A stretch of 25,696 nt of DNA from Coriobacteriia bacterium (GCA_016938395.1 JAFGUS010000156.1:1-25696); one strand, 5' to 3'. Positions 8,923-17,271 are shown, counted from the first letter of the stretch. The notes: generated by a model from the sequence alone, not told the origin. Translations and numbers: made by a program.

Positions 8923-9201
8923 CTACTCGTGCGTGCCGAGTGTCCCCGAGAGCCCGCGACCGACGATTGCGCTGTTGAGTTGGTCGCAGAGGCGGGCGCG
9001 AGTGTATCGACCGGGTGGCAGGCCGGAGATAACGTCCATCGCCTCGGCGTGAAGGTCGAACGTCTCGGCGCGGACGATGGCGTCGAGCTGGTTCACTACT
9101 GCATCGTGGCGGTAGAGCGCGTCGAGCCATCGGCGGATCTGTTCGGGCGTGTCGTCCACGGGACTCCTCGCATCAGGCGCCCCGACAGTGTACGACGTCA
9201 C
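8923..9201 (-). CDS. Small hypothetical protein, translationally coupled to GNAT gene
   Basis: 92 residues from GTG 9201, whose bases overlap the TGA of the acetyltransferase (GTGA). A later in-frame GTG just before DDTPEQIRRW is an alternative start. The sequence reads like a real soluble helical protein (QIRRWLDALYRHDAVVNQL, FDLHAEAMDVI) and contains a GLPPGRYTRARL segment and one Cys. I do not recognise a family. It is followed after 98 bases by the surface-protein gene. Confidence 0.6.
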   Translation of the reverse strand: MTSYTVGAPDARSPVDDTPEQIRRWLDALYRHDAVVNQLDAIVRAETFDLHAEAMDVISGLPPGRYTRARLCDQLNSAIVGRGLSGTLGTHE

Positions 9202-9734
9202 GCCGATCGGGCGGCGAACTCCTCGGCCAGCAGTTCCATGAGCAGGTTGTCGTGCCAGGTTCCGTCCGCGCCGCGCTCGTAGCGCCGCATCACGCCCACC
9301 GGTCGGAATCCCACCTTCTCGTAGACATGGATGGCGCGTGCGTTGTCGACCGCGGGGTCTATGGTGATCCGGTGGTGGCGCCTGACATCGATCAGATAGC
9401 GGATGAGCACCCGCAGGGCCTCGGTGCCCAGCCCGCGCTCCTGGTGACCGCCAGCCAGCGTGACGTCAACACCCGCATGCTTGTAGTCAGGGTCGGGGAC
9501 CTCGTGGAACTGGATAAGACCGGCCACGTCATCGGCGATCTCAATGAGATACGTGTAGGCCCACGCCGGGTCGAAGAAGTCGCGCTCGATCTTGGGCGCG
9601 TCGTAGACACCCCACCACGGTACGACGGACGGATCGGCCAGAAGCGCCCGCAGCGTCGGTGTGTCGTCGCGCGTGAGCGGCCTGAGTGTCACCCGGGTGC
9701 CATGGAGCACGGGCAGACCGGCGTTCATGTCCAT
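9198..9734 (-). CDS. GNAT N-acetyltransferase, AAC(6')-like
   Basis: 178-residue GNAT enzyme that would transfer acetyl from acetyl-CoA to an amine. The acetyl-CoA pyrophosphate loop is QERGLG (98-103). Motif B appears as DPAVDNARAIHVYEKVGF (126-143). An N-terminal VVPWWG (38-42 region) and the 'LRPLTRDD' start match the layout of aminoglycoside 6'-N-acetyltransferases such as AAC(6')-Ib, but many housekeeping GNATs of unknown substrate share this layout, so resistance is not shown. ATG 9734 follows GGAGGAG; ATG 9728 is also possible. It is divergent from the phosphoglycerate mutase-like gene and overlaps the next gene by four bases. Confidence 0.85.
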   Translation of the reverse strand: MDMNAGLPVLHGTRVTLRPLTRDDTPTLRALLADPSVVPWWGVYDAPKIERDFFDPAWAYTYLIEIADDVAGLIQFHEVPDPDYKHAGVDVTLAGGHQERGLGTEALRVLIRYLIDVRRHHRITIDPAVDNARAIHVYEKVGFRPVGVMRRYERGADGTWHDNLLMELLAEEFAARSA

Positions 9735-9810
9735 GGAGCTCCTCCGGTTTGTGCGTGCGGTACCCTGCGGTTACGATTCTACCGCCATACGACCCACGGG
9801 AAGGCGAGCC

Positions 9811-10992
9811 ATGAAGCACCTCATCCTCATCCTCGATGGCGCCGCCGGATGGCCGCTCGAGGAGCTCGGTTCGCAGACGACCCTCGGCGCCGCCGAGACT
9901 CCCAATCTCGACGCGCTCGCCGCTGCCGGCATGGTGGGCCTCGCGCAGACCGTGCCGCCAGGCGCCGAGCCCTCATCGTCGGCTGCGTGCACCTCCATCC
10001 TGGGCTACGATCCGGTCGCCGACTACGTCGGCCGCGGGGCGATCGAGGCGGCGAGCCTCGGCATCTCGCTCGCGCCGGACGAGGTGGCGCTGCGCATGAA
10101 CCTCGTGCACATCGCCGACGGCATCATGGCGTCGTACTCGTGCGGGCATATCGGCACCGACGAGTCCCGGCCGATCGTGGCCGACCTGGCTGCGGCTCTC
10201 GGTGATGAGACCTTCCGCTTCTATCCCGGTGTGGCGTACCGCCACATCCTCGTGGTGAAGGGGTACCCGGCGCTGCTCGACCTGGCGTACACGCCGCCAC
10301 ACGACATCAGCGACCAGCCGGTATGGGGGCGCGAGCCAGGCGGGCAGGGCACCGAGGTGCTGCTCGATCTCATGGAGCGGGCGCGGCCGGTGCTGGCGTC
10401 ATCTGCGATCAACCGCGCGCGTGCCGCTCGCGGTGAGCTGCCCGCCACCGACATCTGGCCGTTCTGGCCGGGTGCGGCGCCGCGTGGGCTCACCCCGTTC
10501 GCCGAGAAGCGGAGCGTCTCGGCGGCGCTCACCTCCGGCGTGGACCTCCTGAACGGCCTTGCGGTGCTTGTCGGGATCGACCGGCTCGACATCCCGGGTG
10601 TGACCGACGGTTCGGATAACGACTACCGCGCACAGATCGAGGGAGCACTGATCGCGCTCGAGGACCACGACCTCGTCGTCGTGCACGTGGAGTCGCCCGA
10701 CGAAGAGGGTCACGCCGGTGACGTGGCGGGCAAGATCGCCGCGATCGAGGCGATCGACCGGGAGATGGTGAGCGTGGTGCGGGAGCGCCTGGGCGACATA
10801 CGCGTGCTCGCGATGCCGGATCACCCCACGCCCGTGGAGCTCAAGACGCACGTAGGCGAGCCCGTGCCGTTCGTGCTGGCTGGCCCGGGTATCGCGCTCA
10901 ATGCCGGCACGGAGTTCAAGGAGACCGCGGCCGCCGCCACCGGTTTCGTGGTCGATCCCGGCCACGGCGTCATGGATCTGCTGCTCGGCTAG
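9811..10992 (+). CDS. Cofactor-independent phosphoglycerate mutase (archaeal type) / proposed homoserine kinase
   Basis: 393 residues of the alkaline-phosphatase superfamily, in the ApgM branch that includes the proposed homoserine kinases of species lacking ThrB. Metal and catalytic residues can be placed: D9 (LILDGAAGW), Ser56 in PSSSAACTSILGYDP, D297 and H301 (SPDEEGH), D337 and H338 (MPDHPTP) and H347. TPNLDALAAAG (30-40) is the usual substrate-side motif. The common GSD at the catalytic serine is SSS here. The start is ATG 9811 (MKHLILILDG) with GGGAAGG upstream; longer forms run into the divergent GNAT gene. Mutase and homoserine kinase activities cannot be told apart from sequence alone. 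A role in threonine synthesis would fit the aspartate-family genes downstream but is inference. Confidence 0.8.
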   Translation: MKHLILILDGAAGWPLEELGSQTTLGAAETPNLDALAAAGMVGLAQTVPPGAEPSSSAACTSILGYDPVADYVGRGAIEAASLGISLAPDEVALRMNLVHIADGIMASYSCGHIGTDESRPIVADLAAALGDETFRFYPGVAYRHILVVKGYPALLDLAYTPPHDISDQPVWGREPGGQGTEVLLDLMERARPVLASSAINRARAARGELPATDIWPFWPGAAPRGLTPFAEKRSVSAALTSGVDLLNGLAVLVGIDRLDIPGVTDGSDNDYRAQIEGALIALEDHDLVVVHVESPDEEGHAGDVAGKIAAIEAIDREMVSVVRERLGDIRVLAMPDHPTPVELKTHVGEPVPFVLAGPGIALNAGTEFKETAAAATGFVVDPGHGVMDLLLG

Positions 10993-11026
10993 GGCAGGCC
11001 GTGCGCGGGGCGCGCTGCGTGGGCCG

Positions 11027-11824
11027 CTACGCCGCTGGCTTTCGCGACCTGATGACCAGCACCACGAGCACCACGAGCAGAACGCCGACGAGTGCGCCGA
11101 GCACCGGCACGACGTAGTCGGCGATTGACCGCGACCCCGCGTCGGGCACGCCCGGTACGGGCGCCTCGGTGGCGACCGCACCGTCCTCCGTGCGCGGCGC
11201 AAGATCGGGATCCGCGCCCGGAACCACCGTGGCCGAGAGGGTGAGTGTGTCGCCCTCGGCAACCGGGGTGGTCTCGGCGCTGTAGAGCACACCCACCGAC
11301 GAGCGGGCACCGCTGGCACTTGCCGGCTGCAACTCCTCGGCGTGGAAGCTGTCGGGCACCTCGAAGCCGAGGCGAACACCGGCGAGGTCTTGGTTGGCGG
11401 TCCACGACATCGCGATACCGAGGTACTGACCGCCTGCGATGAGCCACGCGTCGGGCACCGTGAGCTCGGCCTGCACGGCGCGCGAGCTGTTCACGGTGAT
11501 GACGAGGACGTCGTAGCCAGCCTCCTCGCGGAGCGTGTACTCGGCAATCGTGTCGAGGGAGGGGTCGGGGAAGACCTCGCCCACCCAGCCGAGTGTCACG
11601 TCTGCGGGGATCGGTAGCTCCACGGTGGCGGGCAGCGTGACCTCCTCGGCGAGCGAGGCGAAGATCACGAGCGTGGGCGTCTTGCCGCCCTCGAGGTCGT
11701 AGACGGTGACGCCGACGCGATGCAGGTCGGCGCCGGCGGCGAACGCGGGCACGGCCGCGATGAGGGTCATGACCAGCGCGATCGTGGCGATGAGCGCGGT
11801 GCGTGTGCGGGTGTGGCGGGTCAC
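11027..11824 (-). CDS. Membrane-anchored secreted protein of unknown function
   Basis: 265 residues from GTG 11824, which follows AGGAG at 5 bases; the frame extends to 11884 but that stretch holds the SD. Signal peptide about 1-30 (AAVPAFA). An extracytoplasmic beta-rich domain of about 200 residues follows, including 'TVELPIPADVTLGWVGEV'. The acidic/proline linker is followed by a single C-terminal membrane helix (about 238-260) and the basic end RSRKPAA, so it should be a type I membrane protein with an outer domain. It starts 60 bases after the ABC exporter genes and is probably in their operon. I do not recognise a named family. Confidence 0.75.
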   Translation of the reverse strand: MTRHTRTRTALIATIALVMTLIAAVPAFAAGADLHRVGVTVYDLEGGKTPTLVIFASLAEEVTLPATVELPIPADVTLGWVGEVFPDPSLDTIAEYTLREEAGYDVLVITVNSSRAVQAELTVPDAWLIAGGQYLGIAMSWTANQDLAGVRLGFEVPDSFHAEELQPASASGARSSVGVLYSAETTPVAEGDTLTLSATVVPGADPDLAPRTEDGAVATEAPVPGVPDAGSRSIADYVVPVLGALVGVLLVVLVVLVIRSRKPAA

Positions 11825-11884
11825 GGGTGCTCCTGTTCGTTCAGCGGGTAACGGTAGTGTGCCACATGGACGGCCGTCTCGCAC

Positions 11885-13678
11885 TCAGAGGCCGCCGAAC
11901 TGCGCGTCGTGGAGGCGCGAGAAGAGCCCGCCGGCCGCGAGCAGTTCCGCGTACGTGCCGCTCTCGGTGATGCGCCCGCGCTCGAGGACCACGATGCGGT
12001 CGGCCTCTCGGACGGTCGACAGCCGGTGCGCGATGACGATGGCGGTGCGGTCCGCCAACAGAGCGCGCAGCGCCTCCCGGATGGCCGCCTCGGTGCGGGT
12101 GTCCACCGAGGAGGTGGCCTCGTCGAGGATGAGGATGGCCGGGTTCACCAGCAGCGCCCGCGCGAAGGCCACGAGCTGTCTCTGGCCGCTGGAGAGCGCG
12201 GCGCCGCGCTCTCCCACGGGTGTCTCGAAGCCGTGGGAGAGGCGCTCGATGAGATCGAGCACCTGTGCTCCGCGGGCAGCCTCCTCCACCTCCGCGTCGG
12301 TGGCGTCCAGGCGCCCGTAGCGGATGTTCTCGGCGATCGTGCCCGAGAACAGGAACGGATCCTGGAGCACCGCGCCGAGGTTGGCGCGGTAGGCGGCGAG
12401 GTCGAGATCGCGGAGGTCACGGCCGTCGACGAGTATCCGCCCGGAGGCCGGCTCGTAGAAGCGGGCGAGCAGGCTCACGAGCGTGCTCTTGCCGGCCCCT
12501 GTGGGCCCCACGATCGCCACGGTCTCGCCCGGCGCGATCTCGAGATCGATACCGTCGAGCACCACCGGACCGTCGCCGTAGCGGAAGACGACGTCCTCGA
12601 AGGTCACTCGGCCGGAGAGCCTGCCCGGGTCGATGGCTTCGGCGGTTTCGGGCACCTCCGGCGGAAGGTCCATGAGCGCGAAGACGCGCTCGCCGCCGGC
12701 GAGCGCCGCCTGAGTCTCGGCGTACATGCTGGAGAGCTGCGTGATGCCCGAAAGGAAGCTGCGCGCGTAGGCGAAGAACGCGACGACCACGCCCACGCTC
12801 ACGACGCCCGTGGCCGCGAGCCACCCGCCGTAGCCCGCAACGAGTGCGGTGGCCGTGGCGGTGATGACCGCCAGGACGGGGGAGAACGCCGAGGAGACGG
12901 TGGCCGCGGCGATGTTGGCGTCGCGGTTCATGGCGTTCCGCTCGCTGAACCCCGCCCGATCGCGCTCGGTGCGGTCGAACGCCTGGGCGACCTTGATGCC
13001 CGAGAGCTGCTCGGTAAGCGTCGAGGACACGTCGCCGATGGCCTCCTGTCGCCTGCGGAACGTGCGCCTCGCGATGCCGCCGAAGAGGCGCGTCACCAGC
13101 AGCACCAACGGCACGATCGCGAGCGTGGCGAGCGCGAGGCGCGCATCGACCAGCAGCATGCCCGTGAGAGTCGCAAGCACGCCGAGGGTGGAGGCGATCA
13201 CGCGCCTGAAGCTCTGCCCGAGGAAGGAGTTCACCGTCTCGACGTCGTTGATGAGCCGGCTCATCACGTCGCCGGCTCCCGTGCGCTCGAAGTGCGAGAC
13301 GGGGAGGCGCTGGACGGCGGCGAAGACCGAGCCCCGCACGTCGAAGAGGGCGCGCTGTCCGGCGGTGCCGAGTGTGAGGATCTGTGCGCGCTGCGAGTAC
13401 CAACCGACGGCCGCCGACATGAGCAGCCCGAGAGCCGGAAGCAGGAGCGGTCCGGTGCCCGTCCCCTCGGCGCGAGCGGCAAGTGCCGTGTCAACGATCC
13501 AGCCGGTGAGCGCGGGGGCGACCGCCTGGTTGACCGCCGCAAGCGCGATCCAGACGACGGCCATGGCCACACTACGCCGGTACGGACGCAGGTACGCGAG
13601 CAGTCGGCGCGCCGTGGGCCATGACGCCTGTGGCCGGTCGCGCTTGGCGAGTGAGCTGAGGGAGGAGCCGCGAGCCAT
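11885..13678 (-). CDS. ABC exporter half-transporter with consensus ATP site residues
   Basis: 597 residues: membrane domain (six helices, about 30-330) fused to a nucleotide-binding domain (about 355-597). Walker A GPTGAGKST is at 391-399, Q-loop Q439, Walker B ILILDE at 515-520 with catalytic E520, and H-loop H551. The signature is LSSGQ (495-499) in place of LSGGQ. It overlaps the upstream half-transporter by one base (TGATG), so the two are translated together. With that partner it would form a heterodimeric type IV exporter (TM287/288, TmrAB, BmrCD class). Its Walker motifs and the partner's intact LSGGQ form the active ATP site; its own altered signature pairs with the partner's degenerate Walker B. 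The substrate (drug, lipid or peptide) is unknown. Confidence 0.93.
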   Translation of the reverse strand: MARGSSLSSLAKRDRPQASWPTARRLLAYLRPYRRSVAMAVVWIALAAVNQAVAPALTGWIVDTALAARAEGTGTGPLLLPALGLLMSAAVGWYSQRAQILTLGTAGQRALFDVRGSVFAAVQRLPVSHFERTGAGDVMSRLINDVETVNSFLGQSFRRVIASTLGVLATLTGMLLVDARLALATLAIVPLVLLVTRLFGGIARRTFRRRQEAIGDVSSTLTEQLSGIKVAQAFDRTERDRAGFSERNAMNRDANIAAATVSSAFSPVLAVITATATALVAGYGGWLAATGVVSVGVVVAFFAYARSFLSGITQLSSMYAETQAALAGGERVFALMDLPPEVPETAEAIDPGRLSGRVTFEDVVFRYGDGPVVLDGIDLEIAPGETVAIVGPTGAGKSTLVSLLARFYEPASGRILVDGRDLRDLDLAAYRANLGAVLQDPFLFSGTIAENIRYGRLDATDAEVEEAARGAQVLDLIERLSHGFETPVGERGAALSSGQRQLVAFARALLVNPAILILDEATSSVDTRTEAAIREALRALLADRTAIVIAHRLSTVREADRIVVLERGRITESGTYAELLAAGGLFSRLHDAQFGGL

Positions 13679-15462
13679 CAGGCCTCATCTCCCTCGGCCA
13701 GGAGCGTGCACATCTGCGGCACGCTGAGGGAGGTGGCATCGGCGAGCTGGCTTGCCGCGATCTCGGCGTAGACGCAGCTTCCGGCCATGAGCTCCTCGTG
13801 CGTGCCGCGGTCGACGATGCGCCCGGCGTCGAGCACGAGCACGAGGTCGGCACTGCGCACGGTGGCCAGGCGCGAGGCGATGACGAACGTGGTGCGACCC
13901 TCCATGAGCTGTTCGAGCTCGCCGCGGAGCGCCACCTCGGTCTCGGCGTCGAGTGAGGACGCGGAGTCGTCCATGATGAGGATCCGGGGCTCGACGAGAA
14001 GCGCCCGCGCAACCGCAACGCGCTGTCGCTGGCCGCCCGAGAGCGTGATCCCGCGCTCGCCCACGCGCGTGTCGTAGCCCTCGGACAGACTCGCGATGAA
14101 GTCGTGCACCGCCGCGGCGCGAGCCACGGCCTCGATCTGGGCGCGCGTGGCGCCCGGTCGCCCGTACGCGATGTTCTCGGCGATGGTGCCGGTGAACAGG
14201 AACGTGTCTTGCATCACGACGCCGATCGCGGAGCGCAGCGCGCTGAGAGCGAGGTCGCGCACGTCTTGGCCGTCGACGAGCACCGCGCCTGTGGTGGCGT
14301 CGTAGAAGCGGGGGACGAGGTTCACGAGCGTCGTCTTGCCCGAGCCGGTCGAGCCGACGATCGCCACCGTCGTGCCCGACTCCACCGCGAAGCTCACGCC
14401 GGAGAGCGTCTCGGCCTCGGCCCCGGGATAACGCATGCTCACATCGCGGAACTCGACGCGGCCCTCGATGCGTTCGGGCGTGACTGCGTCGGGTCGCTCG
14501 GTGATCTCAACCGGCGTGTCGAGCACCTCGAAGAGCCGCTGCGCCGAGGCTCCCGCGCGTGCCACCTGCTGGGCGCCGAATCCCAGCGTGAAAAGCGGCT
14601 GGAGCAGCAGGAAGAGGTAGCTCGTGAAGGCGACCAGCTCGCCAACGGTGAGCGTACCGGCAACCACCTGCGTGGCGCCGACGATCGTGACGAGCACCAC
14701 GCCCACCGTGCCGGTGGAGAACAGCAGCGGGAACGCGGTAGCCACCGTACGCCGAACGGTGAGGCCCTGCTCGAGCAAGGCCTCGTTCGCGCGGCGGTAC
14801 CGCTCGGCTTCGTAGGGCTCGCGCACGAAGAGCTTCACGATGCGGGTTCCGGCCACGTTCTCCTGGAGTACCGCGTTCAGCGCGGCGAGCCGCTGCTGTG
14901 TGGCACGGAAGGTCGGACCGAGGCGCGTGACGAAGCGCAGGAGCACGAACACGGTGGCGGGAATCGCGAGGAACGCCACGAGTGCGAGCTGCCAGTTCAT
15001 GGCGAGGAGGAACGCCATCGCTCCTACGAGCAGGATGAACGCCGAGACCGCCTGCACGAGACCGCCCCCGACGAACTCGCGCACGAGGTCCACGTCCGAG
15101 GTCACGCGCGTGACAAGCTGGCCGGTCTCGGCGGTGTCGTGCCAGGCGAACGAGAGGCGCTGGAGCTTCTCGAAGATCTCGTTGCGCATCTGAAACGCCG
15201 CGCCGTGGCTCGCACGTGCCGAGAGGTAGCCCTGGACGAACTGCGCCAGCCCCCCGGCGACCGCGATGCCGACAAGCGTGAGCGCGCTGCCGAGCAGAAG
15301 GTCGGTGCGGCCCTGGGCGACACCGGTGTCCAGGATGCGCCGCACCACCTGCGGTGCCGCGAGGTCGGCAAGTGCACCGGCGAGCACCGCGAGGACGGCG
15401 AGTGTTGCCACGGTGGCGTACCGGCGCATGAAGCGCAGCGAGCGGATGAGAGAACGGTTCAC
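13678..15462 (-). CDS. ABC exporter half-transporter with degenerate ATP site residues
   Basis: 594 residues from GTG 15462 (VNRSLIRSLRFMRR), preceded by AGGGA about 8 bases upstream. The frame is open to 15741, but that extension lacks features and crosses a hairpin. The membrane domain is about 10-320 and the nucleotide-binding domain about 335-594. Walker A GSTGSGKTT is at 370-378 and the signature LSGGQ (474-478) is intact. The catalytic glutamate after Walker B is Asp499 (ILIMDD) and the H-loop histidine is Ser530 (VIASRLAT). Such changes mark the degenerate half of asymmetric exporters. It is followed by the consensus half with a one-base overlap. Confidence 0.93.
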   Translation of the reverse strand: MNRSLIRSLRFMRRYATVATLAVLAVLAGALADLAAPQVVRRILDTGVAQGRTDLLLGSALTLVGIAVAGGLAQFVQGYLSARASHGAAFQMRNEIFEKLQRLSFAWHDTAETGQLVTRVTSDVDLVREFVGGGLVQAVSAFILLVGAMAFLLAMNWQLALVAFLAIPATVFVLLRFVTRLGPTFRATQQRLAALNAVLQENVAGTRIVKLFVREPYEAERYRRANEALLEQGLTVRRTVATAFPLLFSTGTVGVVLVTIVGATQVVAGTLTVGELVAFTSYLFLLLQPLFTLGFGAQQVARAGASAQRLFEVLDTPVEITERPDAVTPERIEGRVEFRDVSMRYPGAEAETLSGVSFAVESGTTVAIVGSTGSGKTTLVNLVPRFYDATTGAVLVDGQDVRDLALSALRSAIGVVMQDTFLFTGTIAENIAYGRPGATRAQIEAVARAAAVHDFIASLSEGYDTRVGERGITLSGGQRQRVAVARALLVEPRILIMDDSASSLDAETEVALRGELEQLMEGRTTFVIASRLATVRSADLVLVLDAGRIVDRGTHEELMAGSCVYAEIAASQLADATSLSVPQMCTLLAEGDEA

Positions 15463-15575
15463 GCACACATCCCTGAAGGTGTGACAGTGCCGGGCGCCGC
15501 TGATGGGGCGGCGGCTCGTGCCGCGAGCGTGCCCTCGCGCGCGCCGCACCGAGGATACCGCACCGGCGACGCAGT

Positions 15576-15608
15576 GCGGAGCGGGACCGGTGGGCGGTCC
15601 CGCTCCGC
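15576..15608. terminator. Strong GC hairpin between SHOCT gene and ABC exporter genes
   Basis: GCGGAGCGGGACCG (15576-15589) is the perfect reverse complement of CGGTCCCGCTCCGC (15595-15608), giving a 14-bp stem with a 5-base loop. It lies 36 bases after the SHOCT protein stop on the minus strand and before the exporter start. It probably ends the SHOCT transcript, though no U-tract follows on that strand. Confidence 0.55.
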
Positions 15609-15643
15609 GAGCGAGGGGGGGGAAGGGAGGAGGGGAGTGTGTG

Positions 15644-15964
15644 CTAGGTGCCGAGTGCCGTGACGATCGCCGTGTACTGCTCGGGATCGATCTCACCGCG
15701 GGCGAGTCGCTCGCGGGCGATGGCGAGCGCAGTGTCGCCAACGGGTGCCGCAGTGGTGGGCGCTGCCGATGATGTCTGAGCGCCGGGCGTGGAGCCGGGC
15801 TTCCGGCCGCGTGAGACGGCCCAGACGCCGAGTGCCACCACGACAGCCGTGAAGAAGAGGAAGCCGATGAGTGCGAGGATGCCGAGACCGCCGAAGCCGA
15901 ACAGCCCGTCGCCGATCATCCGTCCGCCGTAGAGCATGGTTCCCTGTCCGATACCGGGGTGCAT
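15644..15964 (-). CDS. Small membrane protein with C-terminal SHOCT-like domain
   Basis: 106 residues. A glycine-rich start (MHPGIGQGTMLYGG) leads to one membrane helix (about 27-50, LGILALIGFLFFTAVVVALGVW), a Pro/Ala/Thr linker and a short amphipathic domain at 80-103 (ALAIARERLARGEIDPEQY). The last matches the SHOCT pattern of small bacterial proteins, where it sits at the C-terminus and may mediate oligomerisation. ATG 15964 follows AAAGGAG at 7-8 bases. It is upstream of the ABC exporter on the same strand but separated by a strong hairpin. No precise function is known. Confidence 0.85.
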   Translation of the reverse strand: MHPGIGQGTMLYGGRMIGDGLFGFGGLGILALIGFLFFTAVVVALGVWAVSRGRKPGSTPGAQTSSAAPTTAAPVGDTALAIARERLARGEIDPEQYTAIVTALGT

Positions 15965-16137
15965 GTCGCGTCTCCTTTCTGGGGGACGAGACGAGTATCT
16001 CCCGATGCTGTGCAGCGCCTGTGACTCCCGCGTGGAGATGTGGTGGAGACGCAGCGGCCAGCGACCGCAGGTCGGACACCGCCGGCTGGAGGCGAAGCGC
16101 CGTCTGCCGGGCGCCGCCGGTCAGCAGGGGGACGCCG

Positions 16138-17169
16138 TCACTCCTCGGGGGTGACTGCGGTGACGGCGAGTGTGGCCTCGGGCTCGGGAGCGGCGATCAG
16201 CGGCACGGAAGCCTCCGCCACCACGGGGGTAGTCGCCGCCGGCCTGGTGGGTGCGCTCGTGGTGAGTGCGACACCGGAGACGATGATCGCCATGCCCGCG
16301 AAGACCCACCCGTCGAGCGGCTCGGCCGGCACGAGGCCGATGGTCCCCGCCGCCCAGCCGAGGAAGACCGCGATCACCGGGTTCACGTACGCATACGTCA
16401 TCACCTTGGACGCCGGTGCGTGCTTGAGGAGCCACACGAACGCCGTGAACGCCACCGACGAGCCCATCACGATGAGGTACGCGAGTGCTGCCGCCCCGGT
16501 GGGGGTGAGCACGAAGCGCGGCCACTCGCCGGCGAGCGTCCCCACGACCACGAGCACGGCCCCCGCGGTGAGCATCTCGTAGCCGGTGGCCACCATCGAG
16601 TCCACATCCACCGGGTTGCGCTTGCTCACGATCGAGCCGGTGGTCCACAGCCATGTGCCGAGGATCTGCAGTGCGATCCCGCCGAGCTCGGCCGGTGTGC
16701 CCGTGATGCCGGTCAGCCGCGGTGCGATCAGCACCGCGAGTCCGCCGAAGCCGATGACGAGTCCGAGGTATCCACGCGCCGTGGGGCGGTCCATGCCAGG
16801 GATGAACGACTCGGCCAGCGCCACCCACAGCGGCAGGAGCGCCACGATGAGCGCCGCCAGGCCGGAAGGGATGGTCTGCTCGGCGAGGAAGGTGAAGTAC
16901 ATGCCGCCGACGAGCAGGAACAGGCCGACAGTGGCAACGATGCGGTACTGATCGATGCGGATGCGGAGCGACCTTCCACGCAGCTTGGCGATGCCGAGGA
17001 GCAGCAACCCGGCGGGCACGAGACGCCATCCGGCGAAGAGTGTGGGCGGAAGGTCGGCTTCGAGGCCGATACGGATGCCGAGGTACGTCGAGCCCCAGAC
17101 GACGTACAGGACCGCGAACGCGGCGATGAGCTTTGCGTGGTGCGACCAGCGGAGCGGGTTGAGTGGCAC
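16138..17169 (-). CDS. EamA/DMT-family transporter (YedA-like)
   Basis: 343 residues from GTG 17169 (VPLNPLRWSHH), with AAAGG about 8 bases upstream; the frame continues to 17226 without support. It has ten predicted membrane helices in two EamA repeats. The first repeat opens with VVWGSTYLGIRIGLE, a hallmark of the YedA/RhaT group, and the second shows 'MGSSVAFTAFVWLLKHAP...TYAYVNPVIAVFLG'. These carriers export metabolites such as amino acids from the cytoplasm; the substrate is not predictable here. A C-terminal tail of about 40 Ala/Pro/Thr/Glu-rich residues follows the last helix, longer than usual. Divergent from the Nudix gene with a 102-base gap. Confidence 0.9.
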   Translation of the reverse strand: MPLNPLRWSHHAKLIAAFAVLYVVWGSTYLGIRIGLEADLPPTLFAGWRLVPAGLLLLGIAKLRGRSLRIRIDQYRIVATVGLFLLVGGMYFTFLAEQTIPSGLAALIVALLPLWVALAESFIPGMDRPTARGYLGLVIGFGGLAVLIAPRLTGITGTPAELGGIALQILGTWLWTTGSIVSKRNPVDVDSMVATGYEMLTAGAVLVVVGTLAGEWPRFVLTPTGAAALAYLIVMGSSVAFTAFVWLLKHAPASKVMTYAYVNPVIAVFLGWAAGTIGLVPAEPLDGWVFAGMAIIVSGVALTTSAPTRPAATTPVVAEASVPLIAAPEPEATLAVTAVTPEE

Positions 17170-17259
17170 GGTGCGACCTTTCGGCAGAAGAGGTACGCGC
17201 AAGTCTAGCCGAGTGCGCGGGGCCACCGCCAGAGGCGGGCGCGGGCGTTACCGAGGCGC

Positions 17260-17271
17260 TACACTGGGCGC
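17260..17271 (+). promoter_or_regulatory. -10 element for a probable leaderless Nudix transcript
   Basis: TACACT (17260-17265) lies six bases before the ATG at 17272, the distance expected between a -10 box and the first transcribed base. There is no Shine-Dalgarno sequence in front of this ATG. No clear -35 is seen. A leaderless mRNA is therefore likely, a pattern frequent in actinobacteria. Confidence 0.4.

Noticed and set aside
8825..9130. N-terminal extension of the third CWB2 protein to an ATG at 9130
   Set aside because: It overlaps the small gene at 8923-9201, would bury the signal peptide and is not present in the paralogues; GTG 8824 has an SD.
11909..13624. Long plus-strand open frame (571 codons) opposite the ABC exporter half
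   Set aside because: The minus-strand frame has all ABC motifs; the plus-strand product is Arg/Glu/His-rich without domains, a normal shadow in high-GC DNA.
14104..15663. Long plus-strand open frame (519 codons) opposite the second exporter half
   Set aside because: Antisense shadow of a clear ABC protein; low-complexity charged product with no SD.
15463..15741. N-terminal extension of the ABC half-transporter upstream of GTG 15462
   Set aside because: It crosses a perfect 14-bp hairpin and the end of the SHOCT gene and adds no transporter sequence; 594 residues is the usual length.
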